Shown one piece after another: positions 7,842 to 15,455 of a DNA stretch of 21,154 nucleotides. Position 1 is the first letter of the stretch. Each line of letters begins with the position of its first letter. Source of the DNA: UBA6770 sp965661115 (lineage in GTDB: Bacteria > Bacteroidota > Bacteroidia > Flavobacteriales_G > Salibacteraceae); NCBI GenBank assembly GCA_965661115.1, contig CBFICO010000033.1, positions 1-21,154 of the forward strand. The letters are read 5' to 3'. Made by a program: the position numbers and the translations under genes. The notes below the pieces were generated by a model. That model did no database searches. It was not told the DNA's origin and saw only the letters and a program-made list of their open reading frames with translations.

Positions 7842-8288
7842 TTAAACCTCTTCATTCAAATCCTGCACATCCCATGTGTGATCTGCTAATAAAGAAACCT
7901 TGGCCTTGTATGTATGAGGTAAACTTCTGCCCCATTCTTCTGGTGAAAGCAATGACAAAATGAAAGAGTGATCGTCAGCCTCATACAAATAATAATCGTG
8001 ACCAACTAACGGCTCAAAACTCATTTTCGCCGTGTAAATAGTTTCGCTTATCTCTACCCTACTTTTTAGCTTTTGAGCCTGTTTGGCCAGCAATTCAATC
8101 TGCTCTTGAATTTGATCCATTTGGCGATTGGTCTGCTGCTCCATAGCAGCCATAGCTCGCCCTTTAATTTTTCCTTTATCCTCTGGTTTTACAATAGCGC
8201 TGCCTCGGTGATGCGGATATTGAATACCACTTGGATTCTCCGTGATGTTATCCTCGTCAATTGGATTATGAAATTCTTCTTCTATCAT
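7842..8288 (-). CDS. DUF2452 family protein
   Basis: The 148 aa soluble protein belongs to the DUF2452 family of unknown function. Family-typical features are an N-terminal NPSGIQYPHHRGSAIVKPED segment (18-37), a central glutamine-rich coiled coil (about 50-80), and a conserved C-terminal half with YYLYEADD (about 99-106), LSLLSPEEWG (111-120) and LLADHTWDV (132-140). There is no signal peptide or membrane segment. Its ATG overlaps the TGA of the upstream M14 carboxypeptidase (ATGA), so the two are translationally coupled and it is the last gene of a three-gene minus-strand operon. The role is unknown; the charged, WG- and DHTW-containing core suggests a binding domain, but this is speculative. 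Confidence 0.85.
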   Translation of the reverse strand: MIEEEFHNPIDEDNITENPSGIQYPHHRGSAIVKPEDKGKIKGRAMAAMEQQTNRQMDQIQEQIELLAKQAQKLKSRVEISETIYTAKMSFEPLVGHDYYLYEADDHSFILSLLSPEEWGRSLPHTYKAKVSLLADHTWDVQDLNEEV

Positions 8289-9478
8289 TTCACTCTAAAA
8301 CCATCCTTAAAAGAAATGGTTCGCTTTTCGTTTGAATCGGAAATAAATCTTAACTCAAAGTTAGCGAGCTCTCCTAAGTTTATTACATTGAACAATTTAT
8401 TTTCATTAGCTGAAATGGTTTTATAACTATAGTAATGAGTTAAATCACCAATATCTTTTACAAGGTACTTTCTTTCTAAAACACCATCAGTTGTTCGAGT
8501 CTCTTCTAACTCCAGGCCAATGTCAACAACGATTTTGGGTGATTCATTAATAGTTACGTCTTTGATAAGCACATCAAACAGCTTAGTATCGTTCATTGGC
8601 ATGTTAAGGTAATCCTCTTTGTTTCCTTCTTGCCATTTATTGCTTGCAATTAGCAAGAAACTATGCAAGTAGGTTTCAAAGACAATTTTCCGAGCTACCA
8701 TTCTGTGGGGATCGTTCAGATAGCCGCCCGATTCCACCAAAACTGTTCGACATCCCATTTTTTGGATATTATCGCCCGTTGCTGTAGGATAAAATTCGTG
8801 CGAGAACCTTGCAATGCCAATATCATTTGTTTCTGCAATGCAATCTGCTAATCGAGCTATGAGCTGCATAGCTTCTGTTTGAGCAATTGAGGGCTCTTCT
8901 GCTTTACTTTCCGATGGCGAAAGGAATGAAACCGTTGCAGGCTTTTCTGTTTCTGAAACGTTAAACAAATTGCGTTGATCGTGCATATTAAAGCACCAAT
9001 CGGGTTTAAACCTAGTCAACGCATTAAATAAGGTTTGAATTTCGGGCGATTGTTGTTTTACCGCATCGCGATTGGGGTCAATGTCCAGTGCATTGCGTCG
9101 CTGCATTTTTTCAGCACCGTCGGGGTTGAGCATTGGGATAAAGAGTATGCTCAATTCCTGCTCTAGGTATTTTGCTAGCGCTTCATTTTCTTGGTTTAAA
9201 ATCACAGAGAAAAAATCGAAAAAGGCGCGCGTTGCTGTTGCTTCATTCCCGTGCATTTGCGTCCAAACCAGTATTTTGGTTTTTCCATTTCCAAACTCAA
9301 TGGAGTGTATTGGCCTTCCTTCAACAGAAACACCTACTTTATTAACTGTTAAGCGTTCTTGCTTTGTAAAAAAATCAAACTTCGATTCAAAATCTGAAAA
9401 GGTGAGGTATCTGCTTTCTAAACCTGAAAATCGTAAAGCGCTATACGATTGAAGTGCGTTATCAAGCAAGGTCTTCAT
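8285..9478 (-). CDS. M14-family zinc carboxypeptidase
   Basis: The 397 aa metallopeptidase carries all key M14 residues: QMHGNEA with zinc ligands His76 and Glu79, NPDG (118-121), the substrate-binding DPNRD (134-138), FNMHDQRN with the third ligand His166, and VESGGYL with catalytic Glu249. No signal peptide is present, so it is predicted to be intracellular, unlike secreted digestive carboxypeptidases. A C-terminal domain of about 110 residues follows the catalytic part. The start at 9478 gives MKTLLDNALQS and overlaps the upstream gene by 17 bases. An in-frame ATG at 9505 would add 9 residues and overlap by 44, so I prefer the shorter form. Substrate unknown; candidates are peptides or amide-linked small molecules. 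Confidence 0.87.
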   Translation of the reverse strand: MKTLLDNALQSYSALRFSGLESRYLTFSDFESKFDFFTKQERLTVNKVGVSVEGRPIHSIEFGNGKTKILVWTQMHGNEATATRAFFDFFSVILNQENEALAKYLEQELSILFIPMLNPDGAEKMQRRNALDIDPNRDAVKQQSPEIQTLFNALTRFKPDWCFNMHDQRNLFNVSETEKPATVSFLSPSESKAEEPSIAQTEAMQLIARLADCIAETNDIGIARFSHEFYPTATGDNIQKMGCRTVLVESGGYLNDPHRMVARKIVFETYLHSFLLIASNKWQEGNKEDYLNMPMNDTKLFDVLIKDVTINESPKIVVDIGLELEETRTTDGVLERKYLVKDIGDLTHYYSYKTISANENKLFNVINLGELANFELRFISDSNEKRTISFKDGFRVK

Positions 9479-10169
9479 AGCCTCTAATTTTCTTGCGCAT
9501 TCCAATAAAATAAAGGTAGTAACACATAATTAGCACAAAATGAGAAAGCACGTTATAATTGATCTGCGGACTAAGTGAAAACTTTTTGGAATGCAACACT
9601 AAAGTGAAAGCGGAGAGCACAATTCCAAGTAAAATCACACCAGAACCCGCATCTTTTTCATTCTGAAATTTGATGAAATTCATGGGCACTAAAAACAGTA
9701 TGTAGTTAATTGCGGTGAAAATACTTACTAGAACAAAACCTGGAACGCCAACTGTTATTTTATTGGTATCAACATCCATAACTAACTGATAAATTACATA
9801 AGAGCTTATGCTGGTTATCAGTAAAACAATAAAAACCCAGTTTAGCTTTTTCTTCAACTCTAGCGAGAAATCCATCGCACAGCCTCGCTCAAAGTAGTAC
9901 GTTGCAACAGCAACACTACACCAACCTAATACATGGACATAATTGTGGTCAATATAATGATCGAATAAATGTGCTTGTCCAGAGATAAGCGGAGCTATCC
10001 CCATAAATAGAAAATACCTAGAAAAACTTTGACTCATGTTGGCCTCTGAGCCTTCTCGTTTTAAACGTGTAAACCAAAAAATACTGAAACCCGCCAAAAG
10101 CAAGTCAGAAATGTAAGTAATGGGTTCGTAAAGAATCAGCCCAAAAAGCTCAATCGAGATTTTATCCAT
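9462..10169 (-). CDS. Polytopic membrane protein, likely DUF6962 family
   Basis: The 235 aa integral membrane protein has six to seven hydrophobic segments. The N-terminal GLILYEPITYISDLLLAG (residues 9-26) resembles proteins annotated as DUF6962, though I recall that family only approximately. Conserved-looking polar residues inside membrane segments include a HLFDHYIDHNYVH cluster near residue 72 and a C-terminal HSKKFSLSPQINYNVLSH stretch. Buried His/Asp/Ser patterns of this kind occur in membrane hydrolases of the CREST group, but I cannot confirm membership. The start at 10169 is chosen because the family N-terminus begins close to it; an upstream ATG at 10193 would add eight residues. 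It is the first gene of the M14-DUF2452 operon. Confidence 0.7.
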   Translation of the reverse strand: MDKISIELFGLILYEPITYISDLLLAGFSIFWFTRLKREGSEANMSQSFSRYFLFMGIAPLISGQAHLFDHYIDHNYVHVLGWCSVAVATYYFERGCAMDFSLELKKKLNWVFIVLLITSISSYVIYQLVMDVDTNKITVGVPGFVLVSIFTAINYILFLVPMNFIKFQNEKDAGSGVILLGIVLSAFTLVLHSKKFSLSPQINYNVLSHFVLIMCYYLYFIGMRKKIRGYEDLA

Positions 10170-10226
10170 GGACGTCAAAAGTATGGATTTCAATTTTCGG
10201 TATTAATAATCCGAAATCAAAAATTT

Positions 10227-10234
10227 TACATTTG
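10227..10234 (+). promoter_or_regulatory. Candidate -7 element for the acyltransferase gene
   Basis: TACATTTG matches TAnnTTTG exactly and ends 22 bases before the ATG at 10257. The -33 region shows no clear TTG. Confidence 0.45.
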
Positions 10235-10256
10235 CTCAACACACTAAATCGTAGCT

Positions 10257-11537
10257 ATGCTCTATCGTCCTGTTTGGGTTTTTTGTATTCTTATTTACCG
10301 AATCTTTTACAAGCACTTCTTTCTAAAAAACAACAAAATTGATTTATCCAAACCAACCATAATAGTGAGTAACCACAACAATGCCTTTTTGGATCCTATT
10401 ATTTATGCTGCGTTAATTATGCAACGTCTATATTTTATTGTACGTGGCGATATTTTTAATACTCCACTCAAACGCTGGGTGCTTTGGAATTTAGGTCAGA
10501 TACCTATGTTTAGAATTCGCGATGGGGTCGATAACGTAAAACGCAACGAAAGCAGCTTTGAGCAGTGTTATGATTTGTTGGCCAGAAAAAAGAACATTCT
10601 CATTTTTCCAGAAGCAGATTGTGTGCAAAAAAAACGTTTACGCGGTTTAAAAAAAGGTACAGCGCGTATGGCATTTGGGGCCGTTGAAAAACACGGATGG
10701 GATATTGATCTACAATTATTGCCTGTTATGAACAGCTACACCTACCCTAAAGAGTTTAGAACCGAAGTTATGACCAATATTGGTCAACCCATTAAGCTGA
10801 ATGACTATCGAAAGCTGTACGAAGAAGACGAAAACAAAGCCCTAACTAAGTTAACTGAAGATGTGAGGGGTGAAATGATAAAAGAGTTTGTACACATTGA
10901 AGATGCTAAAAACGATGATTTGTTCGAACGTCTAGTCGTATTAAAAAGAACCGATGCTCCAAGTTCTACAATACCATGGCTCCAGAAAAGCAGTAAGCGA
11001 TTTGACATGGAAAAAGGCTTAGCAGATATCCTAAACAATATGTCGCTTGAGGGTGAAAAACGAAATGGTCTAGAGGAAAAAAGTAGAAACTACTTCCGTT
11101 CTTTGATTCGGAACAGAGTGAGCGATAAAGCACTGATGGGAAAAACGCCGAATTCAGTTTTGGGATTTTTGATTGCATTAATTGGATTTCCGATTTATGT
11201 TTTGGGCATTCTGCTCAACATATTCCAGTACACTTTTGCCGATAACATTGCAAAGAATAAGATTAAGGATATAATCTTCAAGAATTCAATAAGATATGGG
11301 ATGCTATTGGCCACCAACGTAATTATGGGCGTTGTTTTAATGGTTGTTGCAGGCATGTATTTTGGATGGAAAGGTGTATTACTTGCACCTGTATTTCAAT
11401 TTTTGGTTACCTATATTGCAATAATCTACCACGAATTCGTTCAGGAGTGGTTACAAACGTTGAGCGCCTCTAAAATCAACTTAAAAGAAAAAGAAGAGTT
11501 GATTGCTACTCGCCAACAAATTCTAGATTTATTATGA
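10257..11537 (+). CDS. PlsC/GAT-type 1-acyl-glycerophosphate acyltransferase
   Basis: The 426 aa membrane-associated acyltransferase has the lysophospholipid acyltransferase fold. Block I is NHNNAFLDP with His40 and Asp46, that is H-x5-D as in Gpt2/Sct1-like GAT proteins, not the H-x4-D of PlsC. Later blocks are an FRIRDG stretch near residue 85, FPEAD (117-121) with KKGTARMAFG, and an LLPVMNSYTYP segment near 156. After a long polar region, two or three hydrophobic segments lie between about 295 and 385. The reaction expected from the family is acyl transfer to glycerol-3-phosphate or lysophosphatidate during phospholipid synthesis; the exact acceptor is not readable. Its TGA overlaps the next start (ATGA). 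Confidence 0.88.
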   Translation: MLYRPVWVFCILIYRIFYKHFFLKNNKIDLSKPTIIVSNHNNAFLDPIIYAALIMQRLYFIVRGDIFNTPLKRWVLWNLGQIPMFRIRDGVDNVKRNESSFEQCYDLLARKKNILIFPEADCVQKKRLRGLKKGTARMAFGAVEKHGWDIDLQLLPVMNSYTYPKEFRTEVMTNIGQPIKLNDYRKLYEEDENKALTKLTEDVRGEMIKEFVHIEDAKNDDLFERLVVLKRTDAPSSTIPWLQKSSKRFDMEKGLADILNNMSLEGEKRNGLEEKSRNYFRSLIRNRVSDKALMGKTPNSVLGFLIALIGFPIYVLGILLNIFQYTFADNIAKNKIKDIIFKNSIRYGMLLATNVIMGVVLMVVAGMYFGWKGVLLAPVFQFLVTYIAIIYHEFVQEWLQTLSASKINLKEKEELIATRQQILDLL

Positions 11538-12325
11538 AAAAGCTAATTGCCTTATTAATTATTGTTTCAAACTCAGCATTTGCTCAGGATTCTTTGAGCA
11601 AAAAAACAATCGATATTCCAACACAAGAGTTTTGTATTGGCCTTATCAATCTACTTAACAAACAGAATATAATCGTAAACTACCCTTATATTTTAAATGG
11701 TCAAGTAGTTGGAACCTACCAAGCACCAATAATTGAAAATCCTAATGGCGTTGGTCTTGGATATAAATTGAACTTTTCAAATAGAAATGCTATAAGAATG
11801 TTATTTGGTCTTCAATATTCCAAAAGAACCTATACTTCTGGGAATAATCCTACTTTTCAATCGCCGGCACCTCCAGTAACTTTAGATTCAGAAAACGAGA
11901 TATTATTTCAGGAATATTCAATTCGATTCGGTTATCAAAACAGATTTAAACTCTCCGGAAAATTTTTCTCCTATTTCGGTATTGAAGCAATTATGTTAAG
12001 GTCAAAATACTCGAATACTTTTAACGTAACCAATACTTTCACGGACCCATTAACCGGAGAAATAAATACTACAGTCACCAACAATAATAGCTTTATTGAA
12101 AACCAAGCTTTAGGCGGAGCTCCATTTTTTGGCGTTCAATATTTCATTAGTCATAGATTGAGTTTGAGCCTTGAAAGTAAAATAGACGTTCTCCAAACTC
12201 AATCAGAAGTAAACAATTTAGCTACGACGGTGCAAAATATCGCCAATCAAAATAGCTATAGCGAAACTTTGACTGAAATAAAAGCCATTCCCTTAGGCTT
12301 TTTCTCTATCAACGCGCATTTTTAA
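11534..12325 (+). CDS. Secreted outer-membrane beta-barrel-like protein
   Basis: This 263 aa protein has a clear Sec signal peptide (KKLIALLIIVSNSAFA, cleavage before Q18). The rest is alternating polar and hydrophobic strands such as GVGLGYKLNF, AIRMLFGLQYS, YSIRFGYQNRF and FSYFGIEAIML, and it ends in an aromatic residue (SINAHF), as expected of a small outer-membrane beta-barrel. Low-complexity T/N loops (around 160-175) would face outward. It is translationally coupled to the acyltransferase. The family was not recognised, and the barrel call comes from pattern only. Confidence 0.75.
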   Translation: MKKLIALLIIVSNSAFAQDSLSKKTIDIPTQEFCIGLINLLNKQNIIVNYPYILNGQVVGTYQAPIIENPNGVGLGYKLNFSNRNAIRMLFGLQYSKRTYTSGNNPTFQSPAPPVTLDSENEILFQEYSIRFGYQNRFKLSGKFFSYFGIEAIMLRSKYSNTFNVTNTFTDPLTGEINTTVTNNNSFIENQALGGAPFFGVQYFISHRLSLSLESKIDVLQTQSEVNNLATTVQNIANQNSYSETLTEIKAIPLGFFSINAHF

Positions 12326-12331
12326 TTAGAA

Positions 12332-12411
12332 CTGAAAACGCCTTATTCTCGATACAATTCCATTCGTTTAATTATCACTCATGAAATCACTCGAATTGAC
12401 ATTGTTTTCAG
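12332..12411. repeat. Nested inverted repeat between convergent genes
   Basis: CTGAAAAC (12332-12339) pairs with GTTTTCAG (12404-12411), and inside it CAATTC (12355-12360) pairs with GAATTG (12393-12398). It fills the 90-base gap between convergent genes and could act as a two-way terminator, but the stem is interrupted and lacks a good T-tract. Confidence 0.35.
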
Positions 12412-12415
12412 GCAA

Positions 12416-12706
12416 TTACCTAAAAATTACATCAGTAATCAACTCCTTTTTTGCGAAGTCATTCACTTTTTGAATGATGAGGGATTTACCGTAAATCAGT
12501 TCTTGGCGAATTACTGGCGAGTCTAATTTTATGTAGAGTTTTTTGTGTTGGATTTTTAATTGAGTGGTGTGTTTGTTAATCATCGTGCCCATTAGTTGCT
12601 CCCAATTCGACTCCAAATCTACCTGCTCAATTTTATCGGTAAGCTTGTACTTATCCAACATATTGTCCAGCAAGTCTTTTATGTTGTGTTGATTTTTATC
12701 GCTCAT
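12416..12706 (-). CDS. DUF721 (DciA-like) domain protein
   Basis: The 96 aa protein fits DUF721. It has an N-terminal helical part (NIKDLLDNMLDKYKLTDKI, 8-26), the conserved LESNWEQLMG (31-40) and the LYIKLDSPVIRQELIYGK strand-helix (52-69) that define the family. DciA, the best-known DUF721 member, loads the DnaB helicase at replication origins in bacteria lacking DnaC. Whether this short Bacteroidota form does the same is inference. Its ATG overlaps the recF stop (ATGA), so it is made together with a replication/repair protein, which fits a DNA-related role. Confidence 0.85.
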   Translation of the reverse strand: MSDKNQHNIKDLLDNMLDKYKLTDKIEQVDLESNWEQLMGTMINKHTTQLKIQHKKLYIKLDSPVIRQELIYGKSLIIQKVNDFAKKELITDVIFR

Positions 12707-13806
12707 GCCAATTCAATTTCGCCCGAAGTTACGGAGTACAACTTAAACTCCTTGCCTATTTTTTTTAAAATCGGTTCAATACGTGCCTTACTAGTATCAG
12801 TAATAAAAATCTGACCAAATTCTGGATCGCTCACCAGTTTAATTAGCGCCTCTACCCTTTTTTCGTCAAGCTTATCAAATACATCGTCTAGCAAAATCAT
12901 AGGTTTAGTTGATTTTTTGCGTTTGATGTACTCGAATTGCGCCAATTTAAGTGCGAGCAAATAACTCTTTTGCTGACCCTGAGATCCAAAACGCTTCATA
13001 GGGTAATCCCCAAGCTTAAACACCAAATCGTCTTTATGAATCCCAACACTGCTGTACCGCAATGCTCCATCCTTTTTTCTAGCTTCTTTCAATAAATCCA
13101 AAAAAGAACCTTCGTGTAATTTAGATAGGTACTGTAAATCAACCTGCTCGCTTTCGGGTGCAATCAAGACGTAATACTCCTGAAAAATTGGGATAAACCC
13201 CTTAAGGAAATGCTCACGCTCATCAAAAACGGGTTTTCCGTACTGCTCCAATTTGTAATCCCAAATCAATAAGGAGTCTTCATCAAAAAAGCGATTTTCA
13301 GCAAAGGATTTAAGCAAAGCGTTTCGCTGTGATAATGACTTTTGATAATTCAGCAGGTTATCTAAATAAACTGGATTAAATTGAGCAATAACACCATCTA
13401 CAAATTTCCTACGAATTTCTGAACCGCCTAATATCAGTTCACTATCCGAAGGCGATACCATAACCAAAGGAATTAAGCCTATGTGTTCTGCCAGCTTGGT
13501 GTATTCTTTTTTGTTGCGTTTAAATTGCTTCTTATTTCCGCGTTTTAAACCGCAAAAAATTTTCTCAGCTTTCCCCTCTCTATCAAACTCACCCTGAACT
13601 ACAAAAAATTCCTCATTGTGTTTGATATTCTGACTGTCGATTGGGTTAAAATAACTTTTACAAAATGCCAAGTAATAAATCGCGTCGAGCACATTCGTTT
13701 TTCCTTGACCATTATCACCAACAAAACAGTTCACTTTGTTGCAAACCTCAATATTTGCCTCGCTGTAGTTCTTGAAATTAACTAAAGAAATATTGCTTAA
13801 AATCAC
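12703..13806 (-). CDS. recF: DNA replication and repair protein RecF
   Basis: The 367 aa SMC-like ATPase loads RecA at single-strand gaps with RecO and RecR. The Walker A motif is GDNGQGKT (30-37), the ABC signature FGSQGQQKS lies at 273-281, and Walker B MILLDDVFDKLD at 303-314. The N-terminal LSNISLVNFKNY is the conserved first strand. The start is GTG (13806-13804), since no ATG precedes the conserved N-terminus; the -7 element at 13830-13823 leaves a very short leader. Length is normal for the family. It is transcribed ahead of the DUF721 gene and divergent from the TPR-ribH genes. Confidence 0.96.
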   Translation of the reverse strand: MILSNISLVNFKNYSEANIEVCNKVNCFVGDNGQGKTNVLDAIYYLAFCKSYFNPIDSQNIKHNEEFFVVQGEFDREGKAEKIFCGLKRGNKKQFKRNKKEYTKLAEHIGLIPLVMVSPSDSELILGGSEIRRKFVDGVIAQFNPVYLDNLLNYQKSLSQRNALLKSFAENRFFDEDSLLIWDYKLEQYGKPVFDEREHFLKGFIPIFQEYYVLIAPESEQVDLQYLSKLHEGSFLDLLKEARKKDGALRYSSVGIHKDDLVFKLGDYPMKRFGSQGQQKSYLLALKLAQFEYIKRKKSTKPMILLDDVFDKLDEKRVEALIKLVSDPEFGQIFITDTSKARIEPILKKIGKEFKLYSVTSGEIELA

Positions 13807-13822
13807 TCAAAAAGCTTTGGTT

Positions 13823-13830
13823 CAAAAGTA
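13823..13830 (-). promoter_or_regulatory. Candidate -7 element for recF
   Basis: TACTTTTG on the minus strand matches TAnnTTTG and ends 16 bases before the GTG start. A TTG lies 15 bases upstream of it, closer than the usual spacing of about 19. Confidence 0.45.
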
Positions 13831-13900
13831 GGCTTACAGAATTGTCAATGCAGTTATCAAACTCAATTTTTAATAACATTACATGCAGATATGTTTTTTT

Positions 13901-13931
13901 GCCTGAAGCCGGCTAGGCTCATTCTTTTGGC
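13901..13931 (+). repeat. 31-base dispersed repeat, copy 2
   Basis: This copy matches 7433-7463 at 30 of 31 positions in the same orientation. Similarity stops at 13931, so the hairpin right arm and the following structured region of copy 1 are missing here. Confidence 0.85.
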
Positions 13932-14117
13932 AAAGTGCTTATATCAAAGTAAAAAACAAGCAATGTCATCCTGAGTTTCTATGTTACAAGCAGCTTTCTT
14001 TCAAAAAAATAAGTACTGAAACAACGAAATATGAGTTGAATCGAATTATTAAAAAACACTTGTTTAAATAATGATTTCAACAAAGAATTCACCCTAAATT
14101 TCAATACCGAAAAAAAG

Positions 14118-14125
14118 TATATTTG
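14118..14125 (+). promoter_or_regulatory. Candidate -7 element for the TPR membrane protein gene
   Basis: TATATTTG matches TAnnTTTG exactly and ends 21 bases before the ATG at 14147. Confidence 0.5.
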
Positions 14126-14146
14126 CCGCTCAATTTTTAGAAGATT

Positions 14147-14845
14147 ATGGCTAAGCAAAAGCACGAACAACAACAAGATGAAGTAATCGTTGATATTGGT
14201 GGAAGTATCAATAAAACAGAGCAATTCATTGAAGACAACAAAAAAACATTGTCCATTGTAATTGTGGGGATTATTGCTATAGTATCTATCTTTTTTGGAT
14301 ACAACAAATTGTACTTAGCTCCACTAGAGGAAGAAGCTAGCTTAGAAACTTGGAAAGCTCAGCAGTACTTCGAAATGGATTCGTTGGATAAAGCCATGTA
14401 TGGTGACGGAAACTACTTGGGTTTTGTCGACATTAAAGATAACTACGGCGCTACCAACGCTGGTGCTTTAGCGGATTATTACATTGGATTAATCCTGTAT
14501 AAACAAGGCGATTTTGAAAGTGCAATCGAAAGTCTGAATGCATTTTCAAGCGATGATTTAGTTGTTTCTGCAGTAGCTCAAGGGGTTATTGGCGATGCTA
14601 ATATTGAACTCGGCGACGTTGAAGCGGCGGCAAGTGCTTACCGTAAAGCAGCCAACATGAACAAAAACGAATTTAGTACACCTATCTACCTAATGAAAGC
14701 GGGTAAAGCATTTGAAGCAGTTGGAGATTATGCAGCTGCACGTGATGCTTACAAAACGATTATGGACGACTATCCAAAATCGACCGAAGGCAGAAACGTG
14801 GAGAAATACTACTATAAAGCAAAAACATTAGCTGAGAACAGCTAG
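14147..14845 (+). CDS. Membrane-anchored TPR protein (YfgM-like topology)
   Basis: The 232 aa protein has a polar, glutamine-rich N-terminus, one transmembrane helix (about 35-54, LSIVIVGIIAIVSIFFGY) and a C-terminal region with TPR-like repeats. Repeat units include GALADYYIGLILYKQGDFES (about 105-124), GVIGDANIELGDVEAAASAY (about 146-165) and KAGKAFEAVGDYAAARDAY (about 185-203). The topology, short N-terminus inside and TPRs in the periplasm, is that of YfgM-like and BamD-like accessory proteins. A scaffold or chaperone role at the Sec translocon or in envelope assembly is possible but unproven. It lies directly before ribH, with a terminator hairpin between them. Confidence 0.85.
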   Translation: MAKQKHEQQQDEVIVDIGGSINKTEQFIEDNKKTLSIVIVGIIAIVSIFFGYNKLYLAPLEEEASLETWKAQQYFEMDSLDKAMYGDGNYLGFVDIKDNYGATNAGALADYYIGLILYKQGDFESAIESLNAFSSDDLVVSAVAQGVIGDANIELGDVEAAASAYRKAANMNKNEFSTPIYLMKAGKAFEAVGDYAAARDAYKTIMDDYPKSTEGRNVEKYYYKAKTLAENS

Positions 14846-14869
14846 TTAAAAGCAACGAAATGATAATTT

Positions 14870-14903
14870 AGTCCTGATCAATTTTGGTCGGGACTTTTTT
14901 TTT
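14870..14903 (+). terminator. Intrinsic terminator between the TPR gene and ribH
   Basis: A 10-pair stem (14870-14879 with 14886-14895, including U-G wobbles) with a 6-base loop is followed by a run of nine T (14895-14903). It ends only 11 bases before the ribH ATG, and no promoter match lies between hairpin and start. Confidence 0.85.
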
Positions 14904-14914
14904 GGATTTTATTT

Positions 14915-15391
14915 ATGGCAACAATACACAGCAATTTATCGGAATACGACGTTTCAAAAGTACCCAGCGGTGCAAATGCAACTATTGCATTAGTTGTGGC
15001 CGAATGGAATGAAGAAATAACCTCTGCCCTTGCCCAAGGTGCCTACGATACGTTGGTAAAACACGAAGTAAAGCCAGAAAACATTGATATAAACCACGTA
15101 CCTGGAACTTACGAACTCCCGCTTGGTGCACAGTTTTGTTTAGAGCAAAAAAAGTACGACGCCGTTATTTGTGTTGGAAGTGTAATACGCGGACAAACAG
15201 AACATTTCACCTTTGTATGCGAAGCGGCAGCGCATGGCATAAAGGACGTTGGTTTAAAATACAATAAGCCCGTTATTTTTTGTGTGCTTACCGATAACAA
15301 CATTGAACAAAGCCGAGCCCGCTCGGGTGGCAAACACGGAAACAAAGGCGATGAAGCAGCAGTTACTGCGCTGAAAATGATTGGTTTTTAG
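14915..15391 (+). CDS. ribH: 6,7-dimethyl-8-ribityllumazine synthase
   Basis: The 158 aa enzyme condenses 5-amino-6-ribitylamino-uracil with 3,4-dihydroxy-2-butanone 4-phosphate, the penultimate step of riboflavin synthesis, and usually forms icosahedral or pentameric assemblies. Motifs are AEWNEEIT (29-36), VPGTYELPLGAQ (62-73), GSVIRGQTEHFTFVC (88-102) with the catalytic His97, GVLT-like FCVLTDNNIEQSRAR, and GNKGDEAA near the C-terminus. Length is standard. The immediate upstream sequence is unusual: a strong terminator ends 11 bases before the start, so expression depends on read-through, conditional folding or an unrecognised promoter. Confidence 0.96.
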   Translation: MATIHSNLSEYDVSKVPSGANATIALVVAEWNEEITSALAQGAYDTLVKHEVKPENIDINHVPGTYELPLGAQFCLEQKKYDAVICVGSVIRGQTEHFTFVCEAAAHGIKDVGLKYNKPVIFCVLTDNNIEQSRARSGGKHGNKGDEAAVTALKMIGF

Positions 15392-15455
15392 GTGATAAAT
15401 GTTTATCAACACCAGGAACTTTTTATTACTTTTACCATTCTTAAAAACATTGAAT

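Larger units (their letters stand above)
13807..14146. other. Divergent intergenic region, 340 bases
   Basis: This gap holds the recF promoter at its left end, the second copy of the 31-base repeat (13901-13931), a TGTCATCCTGAG motif at 13964-13975 of the kind found in dispersed Bacteroidota repeats, and the TATATTTG promoter element of the following gene at its right end. I see no convincing coding sequence; short open frames here lack a recognisable protein. Confidence 0.6.

Noticed and set aside
8073..8426. Plus-strand open frame of 117 codons
   Set aside because: It lies antisense to the well-supported DUF2452 and M14 genes, with no family signature and a composition expected from an antisense frame.
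9479..9505. Upstream ATG start for the M14 gene
   Set aside because: It adds only nine residues without similarity and increases the overlap with the upstream gene to 44 bases.
10176..10183. TACTTTTG on the minus strand as promoter for the membrane-protein operon
   Set aside because: It matches the -7 consensus but lies only 7 bases before the preferred start, which would make a leaderless transcript; the match may be chance.
13979..14224. Minus-strand open frame of 81 codons in the recF-TPR gap
   Set aside because: It overlaps the start of the membrane TPR gene and its promoter, and the translation is a low-complexity Leu/Phe run typical of AT-rich DNA.
15399..15455. Upstream ATG start for the lipoprotein
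   Set aside because: It would put 19 extra residues in front of a normal type II signal peptide and displace the lipobox; ATG 15456 gives a standard signal.
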